Of a stretch of 64,000 bases of DNA, positions 1 through 11,554 are shown piece by piece. The stretch comes from Sabellastarte sp. h YS-2021 (taxonomy: Eukaryota; Annelida; Polychaeta; Sabellida; Sabellidae). Below the pieces are notes generated by a model. It had not been told where the DNA came from. It did not search any database and was given only the letters and a program-made list of their open reading frames with translations. Every line of letters starts with the position of its first letter. Positions within the stretch are counted from its first letter, which is position 1. Location: positions 46,117,028 to 46,181,027 of the forward strand of contig OZ024936.1 in the NCBI GenBank assembly GCA_964017235.1. The letters run 5' to 3'. Made by a program: the position numbers and the translations under genes.

Positions 1-80
1 CTATGGTTTGACACTATAGCTACCACCCAATCATTTGATAACTTGAGTTATTGGCCAGCAATTTTAAATCATTCGCAGAC

Positions 81-1469
81 CTATTGTTTAAAGAACCTTC
101 CATGGATGAGTGTTGGGATATATGTTGGAAGGTATGCCCCTTCTATAACATCAAAGGTCTTTGCATCTAATATCAGGACATAAGATAAGCCAGCAGTGCC
201 ATCAAACATAACTGTAAGGAGCACGCCATCATCTTCAGTCTTACCATCTGGATTGGCTACGAATGTGGGTTCCGATACATAATGGTAAGTCTTCGACCAG
301 ACTAGGTCCTTCCCATGACAAAGATCTTTCTTGACGATCCCCATCCTGGTATAATCACCACCATAAAGTCCAGTAGACATTGCGTAAATGTAACAGTACT
401 TCTTGAAACGGTAAGCTTCATTGATTGATGGCAGGTCGACATACTTCACTGATTTATATACTGGATTAATATGATATATTTTCACCCTTTCTTTCTTCAA
501 GTGAATGTCGTATCGTATCAGTGTACCATTTAGCTTGACCTTCTTTCTTGTAGTTGCATTCTTCATCTCAGCAATTTCTAAATTAAACAAGGCATATGGG
601 TCTGGATAAGTCACAAAGTCTGTGATGAGATGACCATGCTCTTCATAGGTATTCACTTGATGCACATGAAAGCCAGGTTTGATTGGGATGCGGAATATGT
701 AACCATTGATAAGATTGATCACAATGATAGTGGTTTGTTCAAGAGGATCCCAGTCTAAGGATTGTACTACATTAGCAGTTTCCATACTTCTCTCTAAGTT
801 AAAAAACAATGGATCCTGAAACAGTACGGCATAATTGATGGAGAGGCCAAAAGAATGCATATATGCAATTTTGTCGATTGGCATAGACAGAAGAATCTCT
901 CTTTCTTCATTGGATAAAATTCTGACCAGATGTAAGGCATTATTTTGAAAGGGTATGGGATTAAGTTCTGACAGGATCGTGATAAAGGTATTCCTGTTGT
1001 ATTCCTGTATCGGATGGGCAGATGATAAAACAGGAAACAAATGATTTGTGTTGATGCCATCTGTAATGAATGGTTTTACTTTCCTAGTGTCCCTGAAGTT
1101 GTCGATATTGAAGACATACATTTGCCATGTGTCACTTAAAACTGCTAGTTCACCTAATGTTTGATTTGTAGGTGCATTTCTTGATGTTGGGAATTTAAAC
1201 AAATTAACTGGGCAGTTATCAGAACTATGAACAAGAGCTTGTATCTTCTGAAGTCGACCAAATGGTGGATCGGTGTGTCGAAAGAACATATATGGAACAA
1301 TGTCCCCATAATATTTAGAAGCATTGTAAGACTCGCTTGGCAAAATCTTTGCAGAAAACTCTATGGACTTGTTTCCAGTAAAGTTGAACATGTTTATTTT
1401 GGCAAATCCATCAAAGAAATGAGTGAAACTGGTTGGTCCTTCTTCAAACTGTGCAGGGCCATTTTTGAC
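81..1469 (-). CDS. Carotenoid oxygenase (BCO/RPE65 family), large 3'-terminal exon
   Basis: The family are Fe(II)-dependent enzymes that cleave carotenoids or apocarotenoids oxidatively, or isomerise retinoids in RPE65. This exon reads 462 residues to a TAG stop. It opens after a good splice acceptor (pyrimidine tract then AG at 1471-1470) with VKNGPAQFEEGPTSF, matching the family N-terminal NGPGxFE motif, so an upstream exon carrying about 50-70 residues is missing. Counting from the internal Met at 1391, the four expected iron-ligand histidines are present: H126 (SSAHPI), H179 (YMHSFG), H244 (HVHQVNTYE) and H430 near the C terminus (LIHGRFF). The EPTFVANPDG...EDDGVLL block is also typical. 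No frameshift or internal stop was seen, so it is probably functional. I cannot separate BCO1-like (15,15') from BCO2-like (9',10') activity from sequence alone. Nearly the whole catalytic domain sits in one exon, which may reflect intron loss or an invertebrate-specific gene structure. Confidence 0.9.
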   Translation of the reverse strand, partial: VKNGPAQFEEGPTSFTHFFDGFAKINMFNFTGNKSIEFSAKILPSESYNASKYYGDIVPYMFFRHTDPPFGRLQKIQALVHSSDNCPVNLFKFPTSRNAPTNQTLGELAVLSDTWQMYVFNIDNFRDTRKVKPFITDGINTNHLFPVLSSAHPIQEYNRNTFITILSELNPIPFQNNALHLVRILSNEEREILLSMPIDKIAYMHSFGLSINYAVLFQDPLFFNLERSMETANVVQSLDWDPLEQTTIIVINLINGYIFRIPIKPGFHVHQVNTYEEHGHLITDFVTYPDPYALFNLEIAEMKNATTRKKVKLNGTLIRYDIHLKKERVKIYHINPVYKSVKYVDLPSINEAYRFKKYCYIYAMSTGLYGGDYTRMGIVKKDLCHGKDLVWSKTYHYVSEPTFVANPDGKTEDDGVLLTVMFDGTAGLSYVLILDAKTFDVIEGAYLPTYIPTLIHGRFFKQ

Positions 1470-2061
1470 CTGTAAAGAGAAATCAAATTAGAAGACAGTC
1501 GTGGAACACAGACCTCCATTGGATGTCCTTTTCAAAAAAATATTTTATTTTTGGTCAGCAGAATATGATCCAAAACATAATCACTGCTTCTGTTAGCCAG
1601 GTCCTATCATATAACATTTTTTTTTCAAGATCCGCTGATTAATGTTGGTTTAATGTCAACCAGAAAGCGAAAGTCATTGAAAATTCACTGAAAATGGGAC
1701 CTTTGAAAATATTTAAGATTTAAGACAAGTAGTTTGGTTTGTTAAAGTTTGGTTCATGTTTCTTTGTGGTAATACCTGCACGAGGTGGTTATGTTTTAAG
1801 GTTGGGTGTACTTATTTATCTGTCTGTCTTGTCTATATTCACGAGTACGCCAAAAGTAATGAACTGATCTTTCTGAGATTTTTAAGTGTGGGCAGGGCCT
1901 CACCAAAGGAAGAAGTGATTAAATTTTAAGAAAGATCTAGATTACATTCTGGAAACAAAAAATATCCTGAATTTTCAGCTATCATACATCAAAATTATCT
2001 CAAAACAATAATCAATATAATAACCCTTATATTCTCTAAATAAGCATATGTAATACCCCCA
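1470..2061. other. Intron or 5' flank of the carotenoid oxygenase gene
   Basis: This follows the splice acceptor of the terminal exon on the minus strand. It is AT-rich and I see no further coding exon in it. The upstream exon or exons of the gene may lie further right, among the repeats. Confidence 0.5.
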
Positions 2062-2290
2062 AGGTCCCAGTTGTGTAGTGGGCAATACAATCACCTCCCA
2101 ACCCTGAGGTCAGTGGTTTGGATCCCGGAACTGACTGAATGTGGGAAAATTGATAGCTTACCTATCCCCAGCACTAGAACTTTGACCAGCAAGTATGTAT
2201 TAGTTTCCTATGTCCTTAAAACTATCTGTTATCTATGATATAAGTCATAAAGTGTGCTGAAAGAAACATTAAACCCAATTAAATAAATAC
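2062..2290 (+). mobile_element. tRNA-derived SINE, diverged copy
   Basis: The head resembles a tRNA gene, with a box-B-like GGTTTGGATCCC near 2114. It is followed by the shared family body (GTGGGAAAATTGATAG, then AACTTTGACCAGCA, then TTTCCT) and an A-rich AATAAATA tail. The same order recurs at 11.56, 32.27, 36.16 (minus), 43.07 and 50.18 kb. This is the most diverged copy, and no clear target duplication is visible. Confidence 0.7.
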
Positions 2291-2392
2291 ACCATCCGTG
2301 ATAATACAGTTGGGAGTGGAGTCTCAGTTGTGTGACTTTCCTTTGTATAACCTAAAGGAACATAACCTAGTGATCAAACTTGTTCGTCCTTT

Positions 2393-2640
2393 TTAAGCAC
2401 AAGCCCTAGCAAGGCTCACACTTCTAGAGATAATTTGTTTTCTTGCTTTTTTTTTTTATCTCCGGACTTTCATGAAATGTGCCGTAGCATGATAAGTATT
2501 TGTCTGTTCCCAGAAGTTAAGCAACAATGGGCTACCTTAGTGTTGGAATGGGTGACCCCTTCAATGCACTATTCAGGTCTCTGATGACTTTGCGGCTCGC
2601 GCTAGTAGTCTGAAACCCCTTTCAGCCCTGTTTTTTTTCA
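2393..2640 (+). mobile_element. 5S rRNA-derived SINE-like repeat, copy 1
   Basis: The core CCCAGAAGTTAAGCAACAATG, followed by GGCTACC and GGAATGGGTGACC, matches the internal promoter region of eukaryotic 5S rRNA (GGAAGCTAAGC...GGATGGGAGACC). It is flanked by family sequence starting AAGCACAAGCCCTAGC and ending near TTTGCGGCTCGC...CCCTGTTTT. The same flanks and core occur at 4.05 (minus), 12.6 and 27.46 kb, so this is a dispersed repeat and not a 5S gene. Confidence 0.65.
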
Positions 2641-3429
2641 AACACTTCACAGGTGGAATTTGTTTTGCTATGACCTATTGTTTATATTATACATTGCTTT
2701 TCTACTAATCTATCTTGCCAATTCTTTTCATTTTATGACCAAACTTCCGCAAAACTTGGAAACCAAATGAACATATAGATCAAGGGTACAAGTCTGCTGA
2801 TTAGTCTTCTTGGCCTTCCTAGTTTAATCAAGACCTGGTGTTATGAGTGAACTTTGTAGATCATGGCAGCCAACCCTAGCTTTTTGGTGAAGTGACCATT
2901 CTTTCAGACAGGACAAATTACTAGTACTTGTTCTTTTACTATCAGAACATATCACATGATAGATGGCGAATGTGGTATTGGGTAATGTAACATATGGTTC
3001 CAAAATCATAAAGTCATTGTCTTTACCTTAAGCGCAACAATCTGACAAAAAAATAGTGAATAAATAAAATTGTTTATCGACGAAATACGAGTTGGTAAAG
3101 GTGCTAATGAATGAGTTTTGCTATTTTGAAAAATGATTTATTCATTATGAGTTTATATTATAATTTTTGTTATTTATATCTACCAGAGAGTTTGAAAAAG
3201 GGCTCTTACAACTTTTCAACAAATACAAATCCCTTAACTACAAAGTAATATATGTAAATGAAACAAAATGACAAGGGTTTAGAACTAGCAAAATGAATAG
3301 CAAAAACTTACGAAAAAAAAATTTAAAGTCTCAATGAAGTACACATTGAAACTGTACTTGAATTTTGGCTGTACATAAACTGGAGCTATGCTAACAGATG
3401 ATTTTTTACCAAAACCATAAATTGTATGT
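2641..3429. other. No gene seen
   Basis: AT-rich sequence with short spurious reading frames only. No splice-framed exon or known repeat was recognised. Confidence 0.5.
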
Positions 3430-3801
3430 GATTGAAAACAACAGAATCAGACCTTTCTTATGTTCACAATGGACACAGTTATATACACACAGATTGAAAA
3501 CAACAGAATCAGACCTTTCGTATGTTCACAATGGACACAGTTATATACACACAGACTGAAAACAACAGAATCAGACCTTTCGTATGTTCACAATGGACAC
3601 AGTTATATACACACAGATTGAAAACAACAGAATTAGACCTTTCGTGTGTTCACAATGGACACAGTTATATACACACAGATTGAAAACAACAGAATCAGAT
3701 CTTTCGTATGTTCACAATGGACACAGTTATATACACACAGATTGAAAACAACAGAATCAGATCTTTCGTATGTTCACAATGGACACAGTTATATATACAC
3801 A
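3430..3801. repeat. 62-bp minisatellite, six copies
   Basis: Six head-to-tail copies of a 62-bp unit begin GATTGAAAACAACAGAATCA and end CAGTTATATACACACA. Copies differ by only a few substitutions, for example CTTATG/CGTATG and GACC/GATC, so the array is young or homogenised. There are no unique spacers, which rules out a CRISPR-like arrangement. Confidence 0.95.
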
Positions 3802-4052
3802 GCTTAATTTTTAAAATTCAACAAAGTTATTTCAATTCAAGCTGCATATGTGGATCAACCCAAGGGAATTTGATTAGCTAGGGTTTCAGGCGGATGGACA
3901 AACAGACTTACACATTTATTAATCTAGATAAGAGGTACTCAAGTGGGACAAGTAGTAGAAACTCTGTGTTTTACATTGGCCATAATCTAGTCCCAACTGT
4001 GCTTGAAAGTCAGGACAGACCAATTGTCAATGCTACATTTAAAAAGCTGAAA

Positions 4053-4385
4053 ACAAAGTAAACAAGGCCAAAAGGTGTTTGGTCCCCTAGGACGAGTGCG
4101 AAGCCATCAGAGACATGAGTAGTACACTAGAATTTATGAAAGTCTTGTGACAGAAAGAAATTCCAAATTAGATACATCCCACAGCTGGTCCGGAACAGAG
4201 ACGGTCACCCATGCAAGTACTAACATAGCCCATTGCCACTTAACTTCAGTGAGCAGACAAATATTTATCATTCTGTGTCACAATTCATGAAAGCCTGTGT
4301 CCTTTTAGCTATTGGGGAGCAAGAGAGGTAAATTCAGAATCCACAGGTGTTGTCAATTTCATTAAAGTCCGGAGACATAAAAAAT
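4053..4385 (-). mobile_element. 5S rRNA-derived SINE-like repeat, copy 2
   Basis: Read on the minus strand, this copy contains the 5S-like core CTGAAGTTAAGTGGCAATGG and TGCATGGGTGACC. It is flanked upstream by CAACACCTGTGGATTCTGAA, TTTACCTCTCTTGCTC and CTTTCATGAATTGTG, and downstream by GGGATGTATC and CTCTGATGGCTTCGC. It is one of the longest copies and defines the family boundaries together with the 12.6-kb copy. Confidence 0.7.
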
Positions 4386-4479
4386 GTGATTAAAAAGTAA
4401 TCATAACAATGAGTTGAATACAAATTTTCTACTAATTGAAATACTCAGTTTATTATTTAAAAAAATAGTTGTTTTCAAC

Positions 4480-4810
4480 TTTTCACAGATTTTTACCCCT
4501 CCCACAAGGGATGTTATTGTAATCACACCCATTTATTCGTCTGTTTATTTGTCTGCAGACATCCCTTAAAACAGTACATCAGAACGGGGGGTAACATTTT
4601 CACACAAGCTTGGGTTTACCCATGACCTGGGGTTGTATTCGTGAAAGGTCTTATCTTAATCTTGGTCTTAAATCTAAGACTTTTGTCATAACTTTGGACA
4701 AAGCTTGTTGCAACATTTGTCTAAGTCTTAGAGCAATTCATTCAAGGTTTTAGTCTTATCTTTGTCTTATCTTGGCTCATAACTCTAAGACTGGATTGGG
4801 TGGTCTTAAA
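4480..4810. repeat. Two abutting degenerate dispersed repeats
   Basis: The segment 4480-4640 has the ATTGTAATCACACCC...GTCTGTTTATTTGTCTG arrangement that recurs at 55.08 kb. The segment 4620-4810 is rich in CTTAGTCTTA/TCTAAGAC motifs and begins TTGTATTCGTGAA, resembling the terminal sequence of the MITE at 22.03 kb. Neither has clear ends here. Confidence 0.35.
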
Positions 4811-5408
4811 TATATTATTAGATTAGCAGAGCAGTTAAGGTTATGATTTGATATCAGATAGAAAAGCGCAAATAGGTTTCTTGAGGTATCTAAAAACCAC
4901 GAGGTTAGTGGATTGAGACAACTAAGAACACTTTCAAATTTACACACAAAAGTTATACAAAATATATCATCAAAAACCCCAAAATCACAAGTCTAAGCGA
5001 GATGTTCAAACCGTTCTCCAGAGTAATCCAACTGTAAGTGACACGTTATCCAAATGTGTAATTTAGCTTTGTGTTTACAGAGCTAATCATTTGGAAAGAG
5101 ACATGGCTTAACAAGTGTTCAAGAATGAAATCAGGGTAGTCCTGTGGACCCAACCTCCCTCTGTTGGTGTATTAATCTTGAGGTAGGTGGGGGCCCCCAA
5201 ATATATGGATATTTTGTTTTCATTTTAGTGCTTCAATTTCAAGTGGCCCGTGGAGGGCTTTTAGTTGTAAAATCAGGGGCATGTAAAACACACACTCACT
5301 GCACCAAATTTTCTTGGCCTATATCCCAATCACTGAGGTGATGGAATTCCCAAAAGTAAAACTTGCAAATTAATTAAAAAAATAAACACATATGTTGTTG
5401 GGGTTCAG

Positions 5409-5441
<33 letters not shown>

Positions 5442-6960
5442 TGGTAAACACGTTAAGCTGTTATCCTAAAAAATTAATCGAGAAGATCAGGGGACAGACC
5501 CACTTGATAGCCAAATACCAATGTCGAAAATGGACTTAGGTTACTTATCGTTCAAATATGGTGATGGGAAATAAATGTGACATTGACTCAGGGTCCAGTT
5601 GGGGTTGGGGGCTTTGCTTCAACCATTAATAAACTCCCTACTTCTGTCAAACCCATAGTTTGTTTTTTAAAAATGCTTTAATAGAAAAAATCTTCATCTC
5701 TACTATTTAAATCTACCTTTATTAGCTTATATTCATTCATACAGTAAAATTGGTTGGTTTGAGGCCACATTAAATTGAAATAACAAATTCAAAATATTAT
5801 TTTCAACATTTTAAGGTGAGTTTACTTCCTGCGAAGTAAGGCCTCCCATAAATTTAACCATCATCTTTGTTCTTGAATTTAGGTGACCTTAAGTAAGAAC
5901 TTAAGGTTAAGGTCACTCTTACTTTATTAACTTCTTTTCTAACTTAAGGTGGCCCCACAGTACTGATGTTATCATTACAAATGTAAATAACTGTAGATGT
6001 TTGTATATATATATGTATTAAATATTAAATTTTGTGAAGTGTATTTTTTCAAGCGCCCTCACCTGTGACGTCAACAAATATACTCACTGGGGTGATTTTC
6101 TTGCTTATTCCAAAGAGGCTCATTTGATTGTGTTGAGCTATGTTATAAATCAGGGTAAAGGTAAAGGAAATGAAAAGAGCTCTAAACTTTTGTTTGAGTT
6201 GTGCAGACAGGATTTTCTTTTTATACCCTTTTAGGAGATCTTTGTAGGCTGTCCGACCTGTGTTAACTTTGTGAATATACTTTAATTTCAGTGAGGTATC
6301 ACATCCCATCATTAACGCTTGAACAATTGCACTATCAGCAAGTTTCCTGACAGATTATATGTCAACTTTTTATTAGTTGTGGATGTTTTTGCGTTTTTTG
6401 TTTTTTTTTTGTCAAATGGTGTTTTTCGTAAAATAATAATAAACGTTGAGTTTTTGTTGGTCACTGTTCAGATAATGAGAACATGCCAGATAAATATTGA
6501 ATAAAATGGAAAATGAACATCAATTCCGTGTCCACAATATGAGCTTAAAATATTTGTGATGCAAATTTGGTGTTGTGGAAAGTCATATGTAAAGGATATG
6601 AACTCTGCATTGGTGAAAGGAGACTACTTTCTTTCCTTACACACAGTCAATACAAAAAAGAAAAGTTTTTGTAAATTTATGCCATAGATAAAGAATGGCA
6701 TTACACTGCAATGGCTGCAACCGTTTTGTATTACTAGTACAGTGCCTGTGTCTTGTACGTCGGTAACATAATCAATAGACAGAAATATGAAAAGAGCCAG
6801 TGGTGACATCCTGAACCAATAGGTCTGATTTTAGTTATATTTAAATCTGTGGTTTTTCTCTGATAATGTCAGTGGAGTGTGAAGACGAAAACAAAGTCTC
6901 ACACAAACTGCAGGGAATTCTGGGAATTTAAAAAAGATTTACACGTTTTTAGAATTGTGG
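4811..6960. other. No gene seen; simple repeats
   Basis: The stretch holds a pure run of 31 C residues (5411-5441) and a short palindromic piece near 5885-5905 (CTTAAGTAAGAACTTAAG). The short open frames in it have no recognisable domain. Confidence 0.5.
5411..5441 (+). repeat. Poly-C tract (31 C)
   Basis: This is an uninterrupted homopolymer. The exact length should be treated as uncertain because such runs are prone to sequencing error. Confidence 0.95.
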
Positions 6961-6964
6961 AATA

Positions 6965-7147
6965 TTTGTGGGTAGGGGCAAAAGTGGATCGGTTACAGCC
7001 ATGAAAAATATCAAACATGTTTGATTTTTAAACAGACCCCAACAGATCCAAAGAGACTCAAGCAGACTGTCTGGGACTCTACATTTTTAGAAAGCAGATT
7101 CCCAAAATACCTTAATCAGGAGCCTTAGTCGTGTGGTGGAACAGGGG
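6965..7147 (-). mobile_element. Solo end of a PIF/Harbinger element (family of the 50.25-kb copy)
   Basis: The segment ends GTCGTGTGGTGGAACAGGGG-CA followed by TTA, the terminal inverted repeat and target trinucleotide of the 50250-54897 element. It also contains the 16-bp palindrome ATCAAACATGTTTGAT at 7010-7025, as that element does at 50374-50389. The opposite end was not found nearby, so the rest is deleted. Confidence 0.7.
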
Positions 7148-7362
7148 CATTAGTGTTTCAGAGGGACTTAATCCCATTTTAAGGCATCTATGGTTATATT
7201 ATTATAGTGTGTCTTCCTCTATTAAAGGGACAACATAAAAGGGAGATTTTATTCAGCCCTAATTACAGACTCTAACTTTTATTAGTGACTTTTGGAAAAG
7301 AAATATGTTGTTAAAATACATTGTTAAAACTAAAGTGATATTGAGTTCTTTACAATTTACTT

Positions 7363-7467
<105 letters not shown>

Positions 7468-7664
7468 CAAGTTTGTAGCCATATCACATGCAACTGCTTT
7501 TGAGATTATAAAGTAATGTAAAATAGTTATCCCATTGCTTGATTGTAAACAAGTATGTAGCTTTGAATATGACAGAACAATTTAAAGTTTTAAGTAACTG
7601 TTAATGTGAAGACATACAAGACAACTCCCAACTATTAAAGATAGAAAGTCTTCATGGTGATTTT

Positions 7665-7684
7665 AGTAAATACGCGTATTTACT
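7665..7684. repeat. Perfect 20-bp palindrome
   Basis: AGTAAATACGCGTATTTACT equals its own reverse complement. A related imperfect copy, GGGAATACATGTATTTACTG, lies at about 7718. The spacing and design resemble the palindromes in the ends of the adjacent 7.9-9.3 kb element. Confidence 0.9.
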
Positions 7685-7819
7685 GGACCAAAAAAAAAAA
7701 TTTACTGAAATTTTCAGGGAATACATGTATTTACTGATTTCACATACTTACTGTAACAGATATATTATATACCGAAGGATATTTATGAGAAAATAATGGA
7801 AAACTAGAGTATTAAATAA

Positions 7820-9475
7820 GTCAAATATATGCGTTATTAATTAAGTGGTATATATGAGATGTTAAGTTGAATATACAAGATACTAAGTCATATATACAAG
7901 ATACTAAGTCATATATATGTTACAGTGAATTTATGTAATCTGGGAATTTGCGAATATCCTGAATGTTTTTAGGGAATTCACAAAATCCCTAAATGGACCA
8001 GGGAATTCGCGAATTCTCTAAAATGTCTAGGGAATTCGCAAAATCCCTAAAACTTTAGTAAATTTTTTCACAAATTCACTGAATGTTATTTTAGGGAATT
8101 TGTAAAATTGCATTTATGGTGCAGTAGTCCATTATTGTGTATTTCAGTTAAGGTTTTGTATAAACTAATGGGATTTTACAATAAAATTTCTTAGTTTTGA
8201 AATGATTTCGTGTGTCATGCACAGTAATTCTGATTATCTTCTTAACTGATTAATTTTAGGAAACTTATGAAGTGATGTTTTTGAAAGTATTTCATTTGAT
8301 TTAATTAGTTTAGGCTTCGTATGGACTATAGACTAATATGACTTTCTAACTGATCATTTTATACAAAATATAAATGGTATACAAAATAATTCATACCACA
8401 AAAATAATTGATTTTTATTCAAGTCTAAATTTGAATCTATTCAATTGTTTGTGTTTAAAATTTAACTGTAGTTAAAAGTATTTTTAATAGTAATATATCT
8501 TGCTTGAAGATACTTTTTTTTACTTTGAATTAATGTATCAAAACATATTATACAAATACTAAATCTATCAATACTTGCAACACTCTAATTGCTATTTCTG
8601 TTCTTCCATGACCTAAAACTTACTAAGTACAATCTTCATTTATCCACAATAGAGAGAGGAAGAATGATGTATGCCTTTGATTTATAGGTTAAAAGAGATT
8701 CAATCTCAATTACAAGGAACTGTACAGAGAATAGATTCCTTCAAAATGGTACACTCCATGTCAGTTCAGATCTGGCTGATCAATGGAAACTGAAAAGTAC
8801 TAATTTAATTTATTTGAGGAGGTAGCTGGTGTTGGAGATCAAAGGCACCAATGGAAGGGCATGTAATCCCAAGTAGTTTAAGGTTTAGACAGATTAAAGG
8901 TTTTGTTCAGACCTTCAAAGATACAATGAGTAATAGTCATTTAATAAATGTTAGCAATTTTAGTAATCTTCTATTCAAGAAATAATTAACTTTCATTTAT
9001 AGTCTAAGTTTTTATCTGTAAATAAATCTTTCCCCTATCATAATATTTTATGGTGTTATAACTATGTCTTATTATGGTGTTTAACTATGTCTTACAGAAG
9101 CATAATAACGAATTATGTACATAAATATTTTCTATTAAATAATTTTTAGCAAATTAAAATATATTCAGGGATTTCATGAAATCCCTAGGTAAAATTTGAG
9201 GGATTTTGCGAATTCCCTAGAAATTTTAGGGAATTTGCGAATTCCCTGGTCCATTTAGGGATTTTGTGAATTCCCTAAAAGCATTCAGGGAATTCGCGAA
9301 TTCCCTAATTACGCAAATTCACTGTAACATATATGAGATACTAAGTTGTATATACAAGTTAATAAGTCGTATATACGAGATACTAAGTTGTATATACAAG
9401 ATAATATGTCATGTATATGAGTTACTAAGTCGTACATACGAGATACCAAGTCATATATTCAACTTACTATAAAAT
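7820..9475. repeat. 21-bp minisatellite split by an inserted element
   Basis: Copies of a 21-bp unit near AGATACTAAGTCATATATACA lie on both sides of the element at 7918-9329: about four on the left (7820-7917) and about seven on the right (9330-9475). The right block reads as 7-residue peptide repeats, which is only a consequence of the 21-bp period. The arrangement indicates insertion of the element into a pre-existing array. Confidence 0.8.
7918..9329. mobile_element. 1.4-kb non-autonomous element with long palindrome-rich inverted ends
   Basis: The left end TGTTACAGTGAATTT and the right end AAATTCACTGTAACA are inverted copies, and the inverted similarity runs inward about 170 bp. Each arm is built from repeated AGGGAATTCGCGAATTCCCT-like palindromes, perfect at 9287-9306 and near-perfect at 8000-8019. 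The interior of about 1 kb is AT-rich with no coding sequence. The flanks are TA-rich, so the target duplication (perhaps TA or TATA) is ambiguous. The superfamily cannot be assigned. Confidence 0.75.
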
Positions 9476-11554
9476 CAATTTTGACAGCTCAGAGCTTCCG
9501 TATTGTCTTGTACTTGCTGTTTTTATGTACGAATATCGGCAAAAGAAATTGAGGTATTTATAACACAAACCAGAACCCATCAAAATAATAGTTATATACA
9601 TTTACAGGTACATGAGCCATGGAGAAAAGCCATCTATTCTAAGTCAGGCCTTTTTATAGCATCCAACCTCAGCATATTCTAAGCTACAACTTATTCTTAT
9701 ATTTACTGCACATCCCAATCGTTTGTCAATATACCTTATTGTGACAAGAGATAAGTAAAGTATAACAGGAAAACTACCCTCTTATGTGGACATGAATTGC
9801 AAATAATGTCTCATGAGATAACCTTGAAGATATACTGTATCAGTTGAAATTTTCACTAGGCATTCATTGTAGCTATTTTAGCTAATGAGCCTGGATAGGC
9901 AAAAGTCAATTCCTAGTAAAATTTTTAATATGTATTAATCTCTTAAGTAGACACTAGCCTTTGATGAAACTTAATTCTAGTTTATATATTTCTTAGGAAT
10001 AAATAGCTAGTGAAATTGTCTTCTAGGTAAAATGTCTACTCATGCAGTATGCCACTAGGCCATGTTATATTTATTATCCCCCGTTTTTCCATAATAAATT
10101 AATAAAATAAGTCAATCTTTGCTCAAAAGATTAAAAATAAACTCTATATTCACTGAGAGGGCTAGCAGGGAAACAGATGCAAAAAAAAAACTCTGTGAAA
10201 ATCCAGAAGTACCTTTCTGGTGATATCTAGTTATTAAAGTATTTATAACAATTTGTCACCTATTCACGCATTTATACCATCCATTATCCAGAGTTTGGGG
10301 GGGGGGGGCAAAAGAGCGTAATAATAAGTAAATGGGAATACGGATTTTAATTTGTATCCAAACAGTTATCCAGATACACCCTCAAAATTGAATGGGATCT
10401 AAGTTTGATTAAGACCCATCTTTTGATTTCCTTTCATTCAGTTCCAACCAATAGGATTTGTGTAAACCTGTTAATAAAAAAGTGAACAGACAAACGTACA
10501 AATTAACGGCCATGAAAATAATACCTCACTGGGGGGAGGTGATAATTCTCCCCACATCAATGTAAACTACCCTCACCAGTATTAGTATTACTCCACATTA
10601 CTTACCAGTGTACCTTTGAGCCAGGCTGGGGTTCTACCCAGTAAAGGTATGTTCCATTTGTTGTACGAGTTTTTATTTGAAGTGAACAAAAGTTCTACAC
10701 CTGGGGCAGAATGCTTTTTTCTCCTGAGTTCAGCCCTGTCCACGAGCAATACAAGGATCACCAAGATTTGCGCCAAGAGCTTGAGAACAAAAGGCCCCAT
10801 ACTTTTAACTAATAACTGTAACTAGCTTCATACCATATAACTCTATTGCACCTTGCAATAACTACAAGCAAATCCCCGTGACTGCTCGATGACACACACC
10901 TAAATGTATGTTCATTGGTAGCGTCCTCTTCTTTTATAGGGTGTATGTTCCCCAATTTGTGGTTTTGTGACTTGTAAATTTGCATACGATACAAGGTGCT
11001 TGTGACCCACATGTCAGTTTTTGTGACCACTTTTGTCTATGGTACAATGCATGGGTAGCTGTTTTATTGGCAGGGATTGCTAAATTCATTGTATGCTTCT
11101 TGAAATTATTTCTTATTAATTTCTCCAAAGTGAAAAATAAAAATTTACGCATTCAGTTTCCCATAAGATAAAGAAGCTCATCACATTCAATCTATGTTTC
11201 TTACCACCATAGTTTTTCTTGTGCTTTTCCTTGTTCAAAATAAAAGCTTGGGAACATTTGGCCTAGTTCCTTCACGGAACCATCATTCTGTAAAAGAACT
11301 TTTGGTCAGTCGTTCAGAGTATCAAACTTCATACAAGGCCAGAGATTTAATTTTTTGGTTTACAATTTATATATATGTACATACTTAAAAGTATTTTGTT
11401 CTTGTTAACCCCATGTTCCACCGTCACAAGTCTACTTCCAGACTGCCCTGATAAATAAGTTTAATCTAATCTAATATGTGCTTTTATAGCACTTAATCCC
11501 CATCACTGATAGATACATAAACATATTTTGAGTTATCGTAGGTCCATTGACATA
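9476..11554. other. No gene seen
   Basis: Mostly AT-rich unique-looking sequence. The part 10340-10560 ends in a GACAAACGTACAAATTAACGG...CCTCACTGGGGGGAGGT arrangement resembling common invertebrate dispersed-repeat ends. Overlapping small frames at 10.6-11.4 kb show no domain. Confidence 0.45.

Noticed and set aside
3430-3801. CRISPR-like regular repeats
   Set aside because: The 62-bp units are contiguous with no unique spacers, in an animal genome; it is a minisatellite.
9266-9472. Repetitive-peptide gene (YEILSCI-like repeats)
   Set aside because: The 7-residue period is just the 21-bp minisatellite in frame.
10588-11388. Cluster of overlapping ~70-residue frames on both strands
   Set aside because: Mutual overlap on both strands, low complexity and no motif; most likely chance.
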